From Pseudomonas zanjanensis (GTDB lineage: Bacteria; Pseudomonadota; Gammaproteobacteria; Pseudomonadales; Pseudomonadaceae), in contig NZ_JABWRB020000005.1 of NCBI RefSeq assembly GCF_014268745.2, positions 62,001 through 126,000 on the forward strand: a DNA stretch of 64,000 nt. Direction: 5' to 3'. The position numbers and the translations under genes are program-made. How positions within the stretch are numbered: the first letter of the stretch is position 1; each line of letters begins with the position of its first letter. Positions 16,838 through 25,370 of this stretch are shown here, one piece after another. A model generated the notes under the pieces. That model worked only from the letters and a program-made list of their open reading frames with translations. It was not told the DNA's origin and did no database searches.

Positions 16838-18061
16838 TCAAGCCTTGGCCAGATCCGGCAAATCCCCAATCAACCCCAGCGCCTCGCGCACGAACAGCGC
16901 CTTGGCCTCAGGCAAGCGGTCTACCAGTTTCAACCCGGTGTTACGCAACCAGCGCACCGGCAGCGGATCGGCCTGGAACAACCGCTCGAAGCCCTCCATC
17001 GCGGCCATCAGCGCCAGGTTGTGGGGCATGCGGCGCCGCTCGTAGCGGCTCAACACCTTCATGTCCGCCAAGCGTTCGCCGCGTGCGGCCGCTTGCAACA
17101 GCACTTCGGCCAGCACGGCGGCGTCGAGGAAGCCCAGGTTCACCCCCTGCCCAGCCAACGGATGGATGGTGTGGGCCGCGTCGCCGATCAGCGCCAGCCC
17201 TTCGGCCACGTAGCGTTTGGCATGGCGCTGGCGCAGCGGCACGCACAGGCGCGGGTCGGCGCTCAGTACCGGACCGAGCTGGCCTTCGAAGGCGCGTTCC
17301 AGCTCGTTGCAGAATCGAATGTCATCGAGCGCCATCAAACGCTGCGCTTCTTCGGGGGTGGTGGACCAGACAATCGAGCACCAGTCATGCTGGCCGTCAC
17401 GCTCAAGGGGCAGGAACGCCAGCGGACCGTTATCGGTGAAGCGCTGCCATGCCGTCATTCGATGCGGCCGGGTGCTGCGTACGCTGGTGACGATGGCGTG
17501 GTGCAGGTAATCCCATTCGCGTGTTGCCACGCCGGTCAGGCGGCGCACAGCCGAATTCGCGCCGTCGGCGGCAATGACCAGGGGCGCGCGCAGGGTGCGG
17601 CCATCGGCCAGGGTCAGCAACCAATCATCGCCGGAGCGACGCATCTGTTCCAGCCGGGCATTGGCCAGCAGGCCCAGGTCGCAGTCATGCAACCGATCCA
17701 GCAGCGCGTCCTGCACCACGCGATTTTCAACGATGTGCCCAAGCGTCTCGGCGTGCAGGCTGGCGGCGGAAAAATGAATCTGCCCGGTGCCGCTGCCGTC
17801 CCAGACGTGCATGTCGGTATAAGGGCTGGCACGCCGGGTGGTGATGCCGTCCCAGACGCCCAGGCGGTCGAGGATTCGCTGGCTGGCCGTCGACAAGGCG
17901 CTGACCCGGGGCTCGAACGCGGCCTGGGGATCGAAGGGCTTGACGCTCATCGGGCTGCCGTCGAGCAACAGCACTTGCAGGCCACTGCCCTGCAACGCCA
18001 GCGCCAGGGCGCTGCCGACCATACCGGCGCCGACAATCAGCAGATCTGCACGCAATTCCAT
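16838..18061 (-). CDS. ubiI: FAD-dependent ubiquinone biosynthesis hydroxylase (UbiI/VisC type)
   Basis: 407 residues. An N-terminal Rossmann FAD site (LLIVGAGMVGSALALALQGSG), the middle DG motif (AADGANSAVRR) and the C-terminal GDAAHTIHPLAGQGVNLG motif identify the UbiH/UbiI/UbiF monooxygenases that hydroxylate the ubiquinone ring. Position next to UbiH and PepP matches the E. coli visC-ubiH-pepP-ygfB cluster, hence UbiI, but pseudomonads have several paralogues with different ring positions. The gene lies 61 bp downstream of ubiH. Confidence 0.9.
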   Translation of the reverse strand: MELRADLLIVGAGMVGSALALALQGSGLQVLLLDGSPMSVKPFDPQAAFEPRVSALSTASQRILDRLGVWDGITTRRASPYTDMHVWDGSGTGQIHFSAASLHAETLGHIVENRVVQDALLDRLHDCDLGLLANARLEQMRRSGDDWLLTLADGRTLRAPLVIAADGANSAVRRLTGVATREWDYLHHAIVTSVRSTRPHRMTAWQRFTDNGPLAFLPLERDGQHDWCSIVWSTTPEEAQRLMALDDIRFCNELERAFEGQLGPVLSADPRLCVPLRQRHAKRYVAEGLALIGDAAHTIHPLAGQGVNLGFLDAAVLAEVLLQAAARGERLADMKVLSRYERRRMPHNLALMAAMEGFERLFQADPLPVRWLRNTGLKLVDRLPEAKALFVREALGLIGDLPDLAKA

Positions 18062-18122
18062 GCTCTATGCCTGTTTTGCTGGCGACGTCAGTCGCCCATG
18101 AAAAGAAGTGACCACGCCAGCC

Positions 18123-19310
18123 TCACGCATCGGGACGCGTCCCCAAGCCCATGGCCTGGCGGGCGAACCAGCGCTTGGCCGGAGGCAACAGGTCGAGGCC
18201 CAGCAAGCCGAGGTTACGGCCCAGGGACACCAGCGGCAGGTTGCTGCCGAACAGGCGCGTGACCTGGTCGGAGAAGCCCACGGTCAGGGCCTGGTCCGTG
18301 CGCTGGCTCTCGCGATAAGCCTGCAACACGGCAAAATCTCCGGGCTCGCCGTCGCTGTCGAGCAAGGCATCGGCCAGGGCCTGGGCATCGCGCAGGGACA
18401 GGTTGAACCCCTGCCCGGCAATTGGATGCAGGCTGTGGGCGGCGTTGCCGAGGATTGCCAGGTGCGGACGGACCTGCTCTTCAGCCTCCACCAACGCCAG
18501 CGGGTACAAGTGCCGCACGCCCACCTGTTTCAGCGTCCCCAGGCGATAACCGAACACGCCCTGCAATTCGCTGAGGAAGCCGCGCTCGTCGAGGGCTGCC
18601 AGCCGTTGTGCGTCCATGCCCTGGCGGGTCCAGACCAGCGCGCAGCGATTCTCCGGCAGCGGCAACAAGGCCATCGGGCCGTCATCGGTGAAGCGTTCGA
18701 AGGCCATGCCATTGTGGGCTTCGCTGGGGGTGATGTTGGCAATCAAGGCGCTTTGGTCATAAGGGCGACTGCGCACGCCGACGCCCAACTGCTCGCGCAG
18801 GCTGGAGCGACCACCATCGGCCAGTACCGCAAGATCGCATTCCAGGGTGGTTTCGTCGTCGAGGGTCAGGCGATAACCGCCGACCAATGGCTCCATGCGC
18901 GTCACCTGCGCCGGACAGCGCCAACTGACCACTTCCGGGTCCAGGCCTTGCCACAGGCACTGGCCGAGCCAGGCGTTTTCCACCACATAACCCAGCGCTG
19001 GCACACCTTCCTCCATGGCCGACAGCCGCGCCGTGGAAAACCGCCCGCGGTCGGACACATGGATCTGCTTGATCGGTTCGGCGCGGCGGGAAATTTCCTG
19101 CCAGACACCCAGGCGTTGATAAATCTGCCGGGCACCGTAGGACAATGCCGAGGACCGGGCATCGTAGCTTGGCTGCCAGGCGTCGCCAGGGGCGAAGGGC
19201 TCGATCAGCATGATCTTCCAGCCCCGGGCCTTGGCACCAGCCTGCAGGGCCAGGGCCAGGCTCGCGCCGACCAGGCCGCCGCCGATGATGGCCACGTTGA
19301 TCCGGCTCAT
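18123..19310 (-). CDS. ubiH: 2-octaprenyl-6-methoxyphenol hydroxylase
   Basis: 395 residues. It has the same FAD-monooxygenase architecture as its neighbour: VAIIGGGLVGASLAL at the N-terminus, LADGGRSSLREQLG in the middle and GNAAHSLHPIAGQGFNL near the C-terminus. It adds a ring hydroxyl in ubiquinone synthesis, probably within a membrane-associated Ubi complex. Its ATG overlaps the pepP stop (ATGA), so translation is coupled. The order ygfB-pepP-ubiH-ubiI is the conserved gammaproteobacterial operon. Confidence 0.94.
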   Translation of the reverse strand: MSRINVAIIGGGLVGASLALALQAGAKARGWKIMLIEPFAPGDAWQPSYDARSSALSYGARQIYQRLGVWQEISRRAEPIKQIHVSDRGRFSTARLSAMEEGVPALGYVVENAWLGQCLWQGLDPEVVSWRCPAQVTRMEPLVGGYRLTLDDETTLECDLAVLADGGRSSLREQLGVGVRSRPYDQSALIANITPSEAHNGMAFERFTDDGPMALLPLPENRCALVWTRQGMDAQRLAALDERGFLSELQGVFGYRLGTLKQVGVRHLYPLALVEAEEQVRPHLAILGNAAHSLHPIAGQGFNLSLRDAQALADALLDSDGEPGDFAVLQAYRESQRTDQALTVGFSDQVTRLFGSNLPLVSLGRNLGLLGLDLLPPAKRWFARQAMGLGTRPDA

Positions 19311-20641
19311 GCCGCTTGCGTCCGGGCGGCGGCCATCAGGGCCTCGATGTCGGCGACCGTTTTCGGCACGCCTCGGCTCAGGATTTCACAACCGGTCTTG
19401 GTCACTACCACGTCATCCTCGATGCGCACGCCAATGCCGCGCCATTTTTTCGCGACGCTGCGGTTGTTCGGGCTGATATAGATGCCCGGTTCCACCGTCA
19501 ACGTCATGCCGATTTCCAGGACCCGCCATTCGCCGCCGACCCGGTATTCGCCCACATCATGCACGTCCATGCCTAGCCAATGGCCGGCGCGGTGCATGTA
19601 GAACGCCCGGTAGGCCTCGCTGGCAATCAAATCGTCCACCTCACCTTCCAGCAGCCCCAGGCGCACCAACCCTTCGGTAATGACCCGGACCGTCGCTTCG
19701 TGGGCCTGGTTCCAGTGTTTGTCCGGTGCGATCTGGGCAAACGCGGCTTCCTGGGCAGCCAGCACCACTTCGTAGATCGCCTTCTGTTCGGGCGAAAACT
19801 TGCCGCTGACCGGCCAGGTACGCGTGATATCGCTGGCGTAGCAGTCGATTTCACAGCCGGCGTCGATCAACACCAGGTCGCCGTCCTTGAGCAACGCGTC
19901 GTTCTGCTGGTAGTGCAGGATGCAGCTGTTGCGCCCCGCCGCGACGATCGAGCCGTAGGCCGGCATCTTCGCCCCGCCCTTGCGAAACTCATAATCGAGC
20001 TCGGCCTCCAGGCTGAACTCATGCAACCCCGGGCGCGCCGCCTGCATCGCCCGGATATGCGCCTGGGCGGAGATCCGCGCCGCTTCGCGCATGACCTTCA
20101 GTTCCGCCGCCGATTTATACAGGCGCATGTCGTGCAGCAAGTGATCCAGGGCAACGAATTCGTTCGGCGGCTGGGCGCCGAGGTGGGCCTTGGAGCGAAT
20201 CACGTTGATCCACTCCATCAGGTGCCGGTCGAATTCAGGGTTGCTGCCCATGGCCGAATACACCCGGTCGCGACCTTCGATCAGGCCCGGCAGGATGTCG
20301 TCGATGTCGGTGATGGGAAAAGCGTCGTCGGCACCGTAGTCACGGATCGCCCCTTCCTGGCCGGCGCGCAGGCCGTCCCACAACTCACGTTCGGCGTTGC
20401 GCTCGCGACAAAAGAGGATGTATTCGCCATGGGCGCGGCCGGGCATCAGCACCAGCACCGCTTGCGGCTCGGGAAAGCCGCTGAGGTATTGGAAGTCGCT
20501 GTCCTGGCGGTAGACATGCTCGACGTCGCGGTTGCGGATCGCAACGGCGGCGGCGGGCAGGATTGCGATGCTGTTGGGTTCCATCTGCGCCATCAAGGCC
20601 TTGCGGCGACGGCTGTATTCCGATTTCGGGATATGAATCAT
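19307..20641 (-). CDS. pepP: Xaa-Pro aminopeptidase
   Basis: 444 residues of the M24B pita-bread metallopeptidase family. It removes an N-terminal residue before proline. The N-terminal aminopeptidase P domain covers about 1-170. The catalytic domain has the dimetal ligands in LVLIDAGCEIDCYASDITR (two Asp), HRAGHWLGMDVHD (His), TLTVEPGIY (Glu) and GIRIEDDV-like GVRIEDDV (Glu). The start MIHIPKSEY matches the family. It is 25 bp downstream of ygfB and overlaps ubiH by 4 bp. Confidence 0.96.
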   Translation of the reverse strand: MIHIPKSEYSRRRKALMAQMEPNSIAILPAAAVAIRNRDVEHVYRQDSDFQYLSGFPEPQAVLVLMPGRAHGEYILFCRERNAERELWDGLRAGQEGAIRDYGADDAFPITDIDDILPGLIEGRDRVYSAMGSNPEFDRHLMEWINVIRSKAHLGAQPPNEFVALDHLLHDMRLYKSAAELKVMREAARISAQAHIRAMQAARPGLHEFSLEAELDYEFRKGGAKMPAYGSIVAAGRNSCILHYQQNDALLKDGDLVLIDAGCEIDCYASDITRTWPVSGKFSPEQKAIYEVVLAAQEAAFAQIAPDKHWNQAHEATVRVITEGLVRLGLLEGEVDDLIASEAYRAFYMHRAGHWLGMDVHDVGEYRVGGEWRVLEIGMTLTVEPGIYISPNNRSVAKKWRGIGVRIEDDVVVTKTGCEILSRGVPKTVADIEALMAAARTQAA

Positions 20642-20666
20642 GGGCAGACGGGGTTCCCTCTAACAA

Positions 20667-21221
20667 TTAATGCAAGGACGGCTTGGGGGCCGCTGCATCG
20701 GTTTTCTTGGTCTCGGTGAACAGCAGCAATGGCGCGACCCGCAGGTACTCCATCACTTCCATGTAGTCGCTTTCGCCGTCGTCGGACTCTTCCAGGGCAT
20801 CCTGGACCTGGGAAATCGCGGCCAGATCCTGCAGCACTTCCTTCGCTTCTTCGCTCAGCGCGTATTCGCGGCGGGTCAGGCCGAAGCCGGCGAGGAAGCC
20901 CTGACACCACTGGCCCAGCGCCGCGGCGCGTTCGGCCAGGGGGGCGTCGTCAGTGGGCAACAGCAGGACGACGGTCATGTCGTCGCTGGTCAACTCGCCC
21001 TTGACCATTTCCTGCAGGCCGATCAGCGCGTTACGGACGTTGTCCGCCGGCTCGCCTTCCAACAGCTCGGCGGCGTCGGCCAACCAGCCGTCGGCCTCGA
21101 AGCCGGCGCCGGCGCAGCTGCGACCGAGCAACAGGCCATGCAGTTCGGCAGGCGAGACAGGATGACCGCTGGTGCTCAGCAGGGTGGCAAATGCTTGGTA
21201 CGGGGAATTCTGAATGGGCAT
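20667..21221 (-). CDS. ygfB: UPF0149/YgfB-family protein
   Basis: 184-residue acidic, helical protein of the YgfB family (AELHGLLLGRSCAGAG near the N-terminus, GFLAGFGL in the middle). It has no catalytic motif. In P. aeruginosa a YgfB homologue has been linked to AmpC beta-lactamase expression through regulation of other genes, but the biochemical role of this one is not visible. It is the first gene of the ygfB-pepP-ubiH-ubiI run and divergent from the zapB-like gene. Confidence 0.93.
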   Translation of the reverse strand: MPIQNSPYQAFATLLSTSGHPVSPAELHGLLLGRSCAGAGFEADGWLADAAELLEGEPADNVRNALIGLQEMVKGELTSDDMTVVLLLPTDDAPLAERAAALGQWCQGFLAGFGLTRREYALSEEAKEVLQDLAAISQVQDALEESDDGESDYMEVMEYLRVAPLLLFTETKKTDAAAPKPSLH

Positions 21222-21351
21222 GGGCAGCTAGGCGCCAGACGGCGCTATGTCTAGAATGGAGGCCTTGTATCCTACATCGACAGACTCGCCAAGACTATCA
21301 GAGGCTGTGCGACCTACATCCCTCCATCAGACACATTCTTCAGTGGACACA

Positions 21352-21561
21352 ATGGAAGACACCGACCTGCAAGCGCTGATGGCCAGACTCGAACTGCTAA
21401 TTGACCGGGTCGAGCAACTTAAGAGCCAAAACGGACTCCTATTAGCTCAGGAAAAAACCTGGCGCGAGGAACGCGCGCACCTCATTGAAAAAAACGAAAT
21501 CGCCCGGCGTAAGGTCGAATCGATGATTTCGCGCCTCAAGGCCCTGGAGCAAGACTCATGA
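21352..21561 (+). CDS. TIGR02449-family small coiled-coil protein (ZapB-like)
   Basis: 69 residues, almost wholly coiled coil (LMARLELLIDRVEQLKSQNG...), acidic start and a KEN-rich heptad pattern. It belongs to a small family found directly upstream of zapA in gammaproteobacteria. The ATG for MEDTDLQALM is chosen because the 35 residues upstream are low-complexity. It overlaps zapA by 4 bp (ATGA). A role with ZapA at the division ring is likely from context and its similarity to ZapB in size and shape. Confidence 0.88.
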   Translation: MEDTDLQALMARLELLIDRVEQLKSQNGLLLAQEKTWREERAHLIEKNEIARRKVESMISRLKALEQDS

Positions 21562-21875
21562 GTTCAAGCAATAGCGTTACCGTGCAGATCCTCGACAAAG
21601 AATATTCGATCATCTGCCCCCAGGAAGAGCGCAGCAACCTGGTGAGCGCCGCCCGTTACCTGGACGGCAAGATGCGCGAGATCCGCAGCAGCGGCAAAGT
21701 CATCGGCGCCGATCGCATCGCCGTGATGGCCGCCTTGAACATCACCCACGACCTGTTGCATCGCCAGGATACGCCGGACGTACAGGTCAGCGGCTCGACC
21801 CGTGAACAGGTGCGCGACCTGCTCGATCGGGTGGATCTGGTGCTCGCCACCGATCCAGACGTCGCCAAGGGCTGA
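21558..21875 (+). CDS. zapA: Cell division protein ZapA
   Basis: 105 residues: N-terminal globular part with the family pattern VQILDKEYSIICPQEERSNL and a C-terminal helix for dimer/tetramer formation. ZapA binds and bundles FtsZ protofilaments at the division site. It is the second gene of a coupled pair and is followed within 35 bp by the 6S RNA gene, as in E. coli and P. aeruginosa. Confidence 0.96.
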   Translation: MSSSNSVTVQILDKEYSIICPQEERSNLVSAARYLDGKMREIRSSGKVIGADRIAVMAALNITHDLLHRQDTPDVQVSGSTREQVRDLLDRVDLVLATDPDVAKG

Positions 21876-21906
21876 TTCGCGAAGCTGCCTGGGGTATACT
21901 CGCGTC

Positions 21907-22087
21907 ACTCCCTGGGGTGCTTGCCAGTTGGTGATGTCCCTGAGCCGATACGCACAACCACGGGGGTTGCACGTTGGGGCCGGTGTGCATGTCCGCTTGA
22001 CGGAAAGCCTTAACGCCTCCTGCAACTTCCACCTTGAACTTTCGGGTTCAAGGGCTAAGCCGACAGCGGTTCATCCGGGGAGCCTGA
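21907..22087 (+). ncRNA. ssrS: 6S RNA
   Basis: Conserved 6S blocks appear in order: GTCCCTGAGCCGATA, then GGAAAGCCTTAA, then CACCTTGAAC...GGGTTCAAGGG and the closing GGTTCATCCGGGGAGC, which pairs with CCCTGGGGTGCTTGCC at the 5' end. This builds the long hairpin with a central bubble that mimics an open promoter and traps sigma-70 RNA polymerase. A -10 box TATACT lies at 21895-21900. The zapA-ssrS-fau order is the classical location. Ends are estimated to within about 5 nt. Confidence 0.95.
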
Positions 22088-22092
22088 CTCCA

Positions 22093-22124
22093 GACAATGC
22101 CAGTTCATATGAACTGGCATTGTC
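22093..22124. terminator. Perfect 32-bp palindrome after 6S RNA
   Basis: GACAATGCCAGTTCAT is followed without a spacer by its exact reverse complement. It begins about 6 nt after the predicted 6S end and is followed by GTTTCT, so it may be the 6S terminator or a processing signal; as DNA it could also be an operator for fau. Confidence 0.6.
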
Positions 22125-22199
22125 GTTTCTGGCGCAGGCATTTCTGGGCACCCTGTTTTGCGGTTACGCTGTGACATCGCCACTGCGTGAAGCCTTGAT

Positions 22200-22805
22200 A
22201 TGACCGAACCCGCGCTGCTGCCCCGCCCGCAACTTCGACGCCTGCTGCGCCAGGCCCGTCGCGCTCTGACGCCCGCCCAGCAACGGCAAGCCGCCCGCGG
22301 GCTGTACAAACAACTGGCCCAGCACCCGCTGTTTCGCCGTGCAAAGCACATCGCCCTGTACCTGCCCAACGATGGCGAAATCGACCCGCGCCTGCTGCTG
22401 CGCGCGGCCCAGCGCCGGGGCAAGGCCACTTACCTGCCGGTACTCAGCCCGTGGCCGCAGACCAAGATGGTATTCCAACGCATCCACCCCGGCGAACAGA
22501 TGCAGCCCAATCGGTTTCGTATCCCTGAACCACGCAAGAACGTCGCCCGGCAACGCAAGGTCTGGACGCTGGACCTGGTGTTGTTGCCACTGGTGGGATT
22601 TGACGATGCGGGAGGTCGATTGGGCATGGGCGGCGGTTTTTACGACCGCAGCCTGGCGTACCTGGCGCGACGCAAGCAGTGGCGCAAGCCAACGCTATTG
22701 GGGCTGGCCCATGAATGCCAGAAGGTCGAACGATTGGCGCAGGCAAGCTGGGACGTACCGCTACAGGGAACGGTCAGCGACAGGCGGTGGTATATCGCGG
22801 GATAG
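22200..22805 (+). CDS. fau: 5-formyltetrahydrofolate cyclo-ligase
   Basis: 201 residues. It converts 5-formyl-THF to 5,10-methenyl-THF using ATP. Family features: basic N-terminus (LRRLLRQARRAL), AKHIALYLPNDGEIDPRLLL, and the nucleotide loop GMGGGFYDRSLAYL (about residues 142-155). The gene directly follows the 6S RNA (E. coli ygfA position), and may be transcribed from the 6S promoter by read-through. Confidence 0.94.
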   Translation: MTEPALLPRPQLRRLLRQARRALTPAQQRQAARGLYKQLAQHPLFRRAKHIALYLPNDGEIDPRLLLRAAQRRGKATYLPVLSPWPQTKMVFQRIHPGEQMQPNRFRIPEPRKNVARQRKVWTLDLVLLPLVGFDDAGGRLGMGGGFYDRSLAYLARRKQWRKPTLLGLAHECQKVERLAQASWDVPLQGTVSDRRWYIAG

Positions 22806-22840
22806 ACGCCACGGTCATCCGCGGCGCCTGGAAAGCGGGT

Positions 22841-22987
22841 TCAGCGTTTGAGCGATGGCGCGGGTTGGGTGATGTCCACCGGCGCCTCGGTCTTGTTGGC
22901 CCACAGGCTTTGGGCGTAACCCGTGGTCACGACACCCAGGCCGAACAGAATGACCAAGATCCACAACAAATCCGGTTTGCGTTTCAT
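22841..22987 (-). CDS. 48-residue single-pass membrane microprotein
   Basis: ATG at 22987 preceded by GAGGGGGG at good spacing; the frame runs 48 codons to TGA. The product has a basic N-terminus (MKRKPDLLW), one hydrophobic segment (about residues 8-25, ILVILFGLGVVTTGY), and a short polar tail ending PSLKR. It is convergent with fau and divergent from the EVE gene. Size, ribosome site and topology support a real small gene; no function can be assigned. Confidence 0.75.
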   Translation of the reverse strand: MKRKPDLLWILVILFGLGVVTTGYAQSLWANKTEAPVDITQPAPSLKR

Positions 22988-23181
22988 CGATTGCCCCCCT
23001 CAAGGCATATCACACACGATGACAGCAGCGGTTTTCTTATTGGCCGTGCAGCAGCGTCAAGCTTGGAAGGCCGGCATTTTGCGGCAACCGGCCCCTACAC
23101 GCAAACTCTGGCGTCAACCGACTGTCGGTTTGTCATAAAATCGCTGAACTATTTTTTCCACACCGCCAAGGAGTAGCAATC

Positions 23182-23634
23182 ATGGCCTATTGGCTGATGA
23201 AATCCGAGCCTGACGAATTGTCCATCCAGGGCTTGGAAAAGCTTGGCCAGGCCCGTTGGGACGGGGTTCGCAACTACCAGGCACGCAATTTCCTGCGGGC
23301 CATGGCGGTGGGCGACACATTCTTTTTCTACCATTCCAGTTGCCCCGAGCCCGGTATCGCCGGGATCGGCAAAATCATCCAGGCGGCCTACCCCGACCCG
23401 ACCGCCCTGGACCCGGACAGCCATTATTTCGACTCCAAGGCCAGCCTCGACAAAAACCCCTGGACCGCGATCGACGTGGCCCATGTCGAGACGTTCCGCC
23501 ACGTCCTGAAGCTCGACTACCTCAAGCAGCAAACCGCCCTGGCGGAAATGCCGCTGGTGCAGAAAGGCTCGCGACTGTCAGTGATGCCGGTGACGGCGGA
23601 GCAGTGGGCGGCGGTGGTTGCGCTGAAGCCTTGA
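23182..23634 (+). CDS. EVE-domain protein
   Basis: 150 residues covering one EVE domain: YWLMKSEPDELSI at the N-terminus, WDGVRNYQARNFLRAMAVGD and FFYHS in the core, PWTAIDV and the C-terminal KGSRLSVMPVT. EVE belongs to the PUA-like superfamily and binds modified bases in nucleic acid in characterised cases. The lone housekeeping form has an unknown target. Good ribosome site (AAGGAG, 8 nt). Confidence 0.92.
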   Translation: MAYWLMKSEPDELSIQGLEKLGQARWDGVRNYQARNFLRAMAVGDTFFFYHSSCPEPGIAGIGKIIQAAYPDPTALDPDSHYFDSKASLDKNPWTAIDVAHVETFRHVLKLDYLKQQTALAEMPLVQKGSRLSVMPVTAEQWAAVVALKP

Positions 23635-23658
23635 GAAATATGGCGGCTGGTCAACCGC

Positions 23659-23754
23659 CTTCGCGAGCAGGCTCGCTCCCACAGTTGATCCGGGGTGGCC
23701 ACAGTATTTGCGAACACTCTGGATACCTGTGGGAGCGAACCTGCTCGCGATAGG
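23659..23754. repeat. REP pair, class A variant
   Basis: Inverted TTCGCGAGCAGGCTCGCTCC / GGGAGCGAACCTGCTCGCGA arms about 45 bp apart, between convergent genes. Confidence 0.85.
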
Positions 23755-23776
23755 GCCCGCCCAGCCACCACAAAAC

Positions 23777-24193
23777 TTATTGAATGATCAGGTTGTTGAA
23801 CAACAAATCATCCACCATCGGCTTGCCAGTCTCGTCGTTCATCACCTGCTGGGTCTGCTTCAACGCTTCCTGACGCAGTTTTTCCTTGGCTTCGAGGTTG
23901 TTCATCCCCTCGGTAGTCTGCTGGGCAAACAACGCCACCAATTGGTTACGAATCAGCGGCTCGTTGGCCTTGACCGCCGCGGCGGCGGCATCACCGGTCA
24001 CGCGCAGGGCCACGTCGGCCTTGTAGACCTTCAGCTTCGCCGTGCCGTCCAAGCCATAGTTGCCCACGAACGGCGGGCTGAGGGTGATATAACTGACTTT
24101 CGGTGCCTCGCCCTCTTTCGCTTCCTTGGCCTCTTCGGCCATCGCCGCCACAGGCAGCGACAGGGCCAGCATCAACATGATCCACGCTTTCAC
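23777..24193 (-). CDS. FliL-family protein outside any flagellar operon
   Basis: 138 residues with a cleavable-looking signal (KAWIMLMLALSLPVAAMA) and a FliL domain (VSYITLSPPFVGNYG, then RNQLVALFAQQ and the C-terminal KPMVDDLLFNNLIIQ). Canonical FliL is a single-pass membrane protein at the stator; this relative seems periplasmic and has an acidic linker (EEAKEAKEGEAP). The start is GTG with GAGGA 9 nt upstream; no suitable ATG exists. The gene has no flagellar neighbours, so its partner is unknown. Confidence 0.82.
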   Translation of the reverse strand: MKAWIMLMLALSLPVAAMAEEAKEAKEGEAPKVSYITLSPPFVGNYGLDGTAKLKVYKADVALRVTGDAAAAAVKANEPLIRNQLVALFAQQTTEGMNNLEAKEKLRQEALKQTQQVMNDETGKPMVDDLLFNNLIIQ

Positions 24194-24343
24194 AATCGAT
24201 TCCTCATCCGGTTTGCGGCCCAGCATACCGACCCGCCGTTCAAGCACAAGCTTATGGCCGGCTATCAGGGCGGGGCATGCTCGTTGACCCGTTGTCTCTC
24301 ACACCTACACTTATCGGCCATCACTCCCAAAGGAATAGCCCTG

Positions 24344-25321
24344 ATGAAAGCCGTGCTGTGCAAAGAATTCGGCCCCGCCGAATCGCTGGTGCTGGAAGAC
24401 GTCGCCAGCCCCGTCGCCAAGAAGAACGAAGTGCTGCTGGACGTGCACGCCGCCGGGGTGAATTTCCCTGACACGCTGATCATCGAGGGCAAATACCAAT
24501 TCAAGCCACCCTTCCCGTTTTCCCCCGGCGGCGAAGCGGCGGGCGTGGTCAGCCAGGTGGGTGAGAACGTCAGCCACTTGAAAGTCGGCGACCGGGTGAT
24601 GGCGCTGACCGGCTGGGGCAGCTTTGCCGAACAGGTGGCGGTCCCCGGCTATAACGTGTTGCCGATTCCCGCGTCCATGGACTTCAACACCGCCGCGGCG
24701 TTCAGCATGACCTATGGCACCTCGATGCACGCCCTCAAGCAACGGGCCAACCTGCAACCCGGCGAAACCCTGCTGGTGCTCGGCGCCTCCGGTGGCGTTG
24801 GCCTGGCGGCCGTGGAAATCGGCAAGGCCATGGGCGCCCGGGTGATCGCCGCCGCCAGCAGCGCGGAGAAACTCGCCGTGGCCAAGGCCGCCGGTGCCGA
24901 CGACTTGATCAACTACAGCGAAACCAGCCTGAAGGATGAAATCAAGCGCCTCACCGACGGCCAGGGCGCCGACGTGATCTACGACCCGGTGGGCGGCGAC
25001 CTGTTCGACCAGGCCATCCGCGCCATCGCCTGGAACGGCCGGTTGCTGGTGGTGGGTTTTGCCAGTGGGCGTATCCCGGAACTCCCCGTGAACCTGGCCC
25101 TGCTCAAGGGCGCCGCCGTGGTGGGCGTGTTCTGGGGCTCCTTCGCCCAGCGCCAACCGAAGGACAATGCCGCCAACTTCCAGCAACTGTTCGGCTGGTT
25201 CGCCGAAGGCAAGCTCAAGCCGCTGGTGTCCCAGGTGTATCCGCTGAGCAACGCCGCCCAGGCGATCAATGACCTGGGGCAGCGCAAGGCGGTGGGGAAG
25301 GTGGTTGTGCAGGTGCGTTGA
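24344..25321 (+). CDS. NADPH:quinone oxidoreductase, zinc-free MDR family
   Basis: 325 residues. GroES-like N-terminal domain (GVNFPDTLIIEGKYQ, SPGGEAAGVVSQVG) and Rossmann domain with LVLGASGGVGLAAVEIGKAMG (about 145-165). Catalytic zinc ligands of alcohol dehydrogenases are absent, as in the QOR branch. It likely reduces quinones or enoyl/enone compounds with NADPH; the true substrate is unknown. The ATG has AGGA 8 nt upstream. It is divergent from the FliL-like gene. Confidence 0.9.
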   Translation: MKAVLCKEFGPAESLVLEDVASPVAKKNEVLLDVHAAGVNFPDTLIIEGKYQFKPPFPFSPGGEAAGVVSQVGENVSHLKVGDRVMALTGWGSFAEQVAVPGYNVLPIPASMDFNTAAAFSMTYGTSMHALKQRANLQPGETLLVLGASGGVGLAAVEIGKAMGARVIAAASSAEKLAVAKAAGADDLINYSETSLKDEIKRLTDGQGADVIYDPVGGDLFDQAIRAIAWNGRLLVVGFASGRIPELPVNLALLKGAAVVGVFWGSFAQRQPKDNAANFQQLFGWFAEGKLKPLVSQVYPLSNAAQAINDLGQRKAVGKVVVQVR

Positions 25322-25370
25322 ATGCGTCTAGGCGGTCATGCCCCATGCGCCGGACCGCCATTGACCCGCA

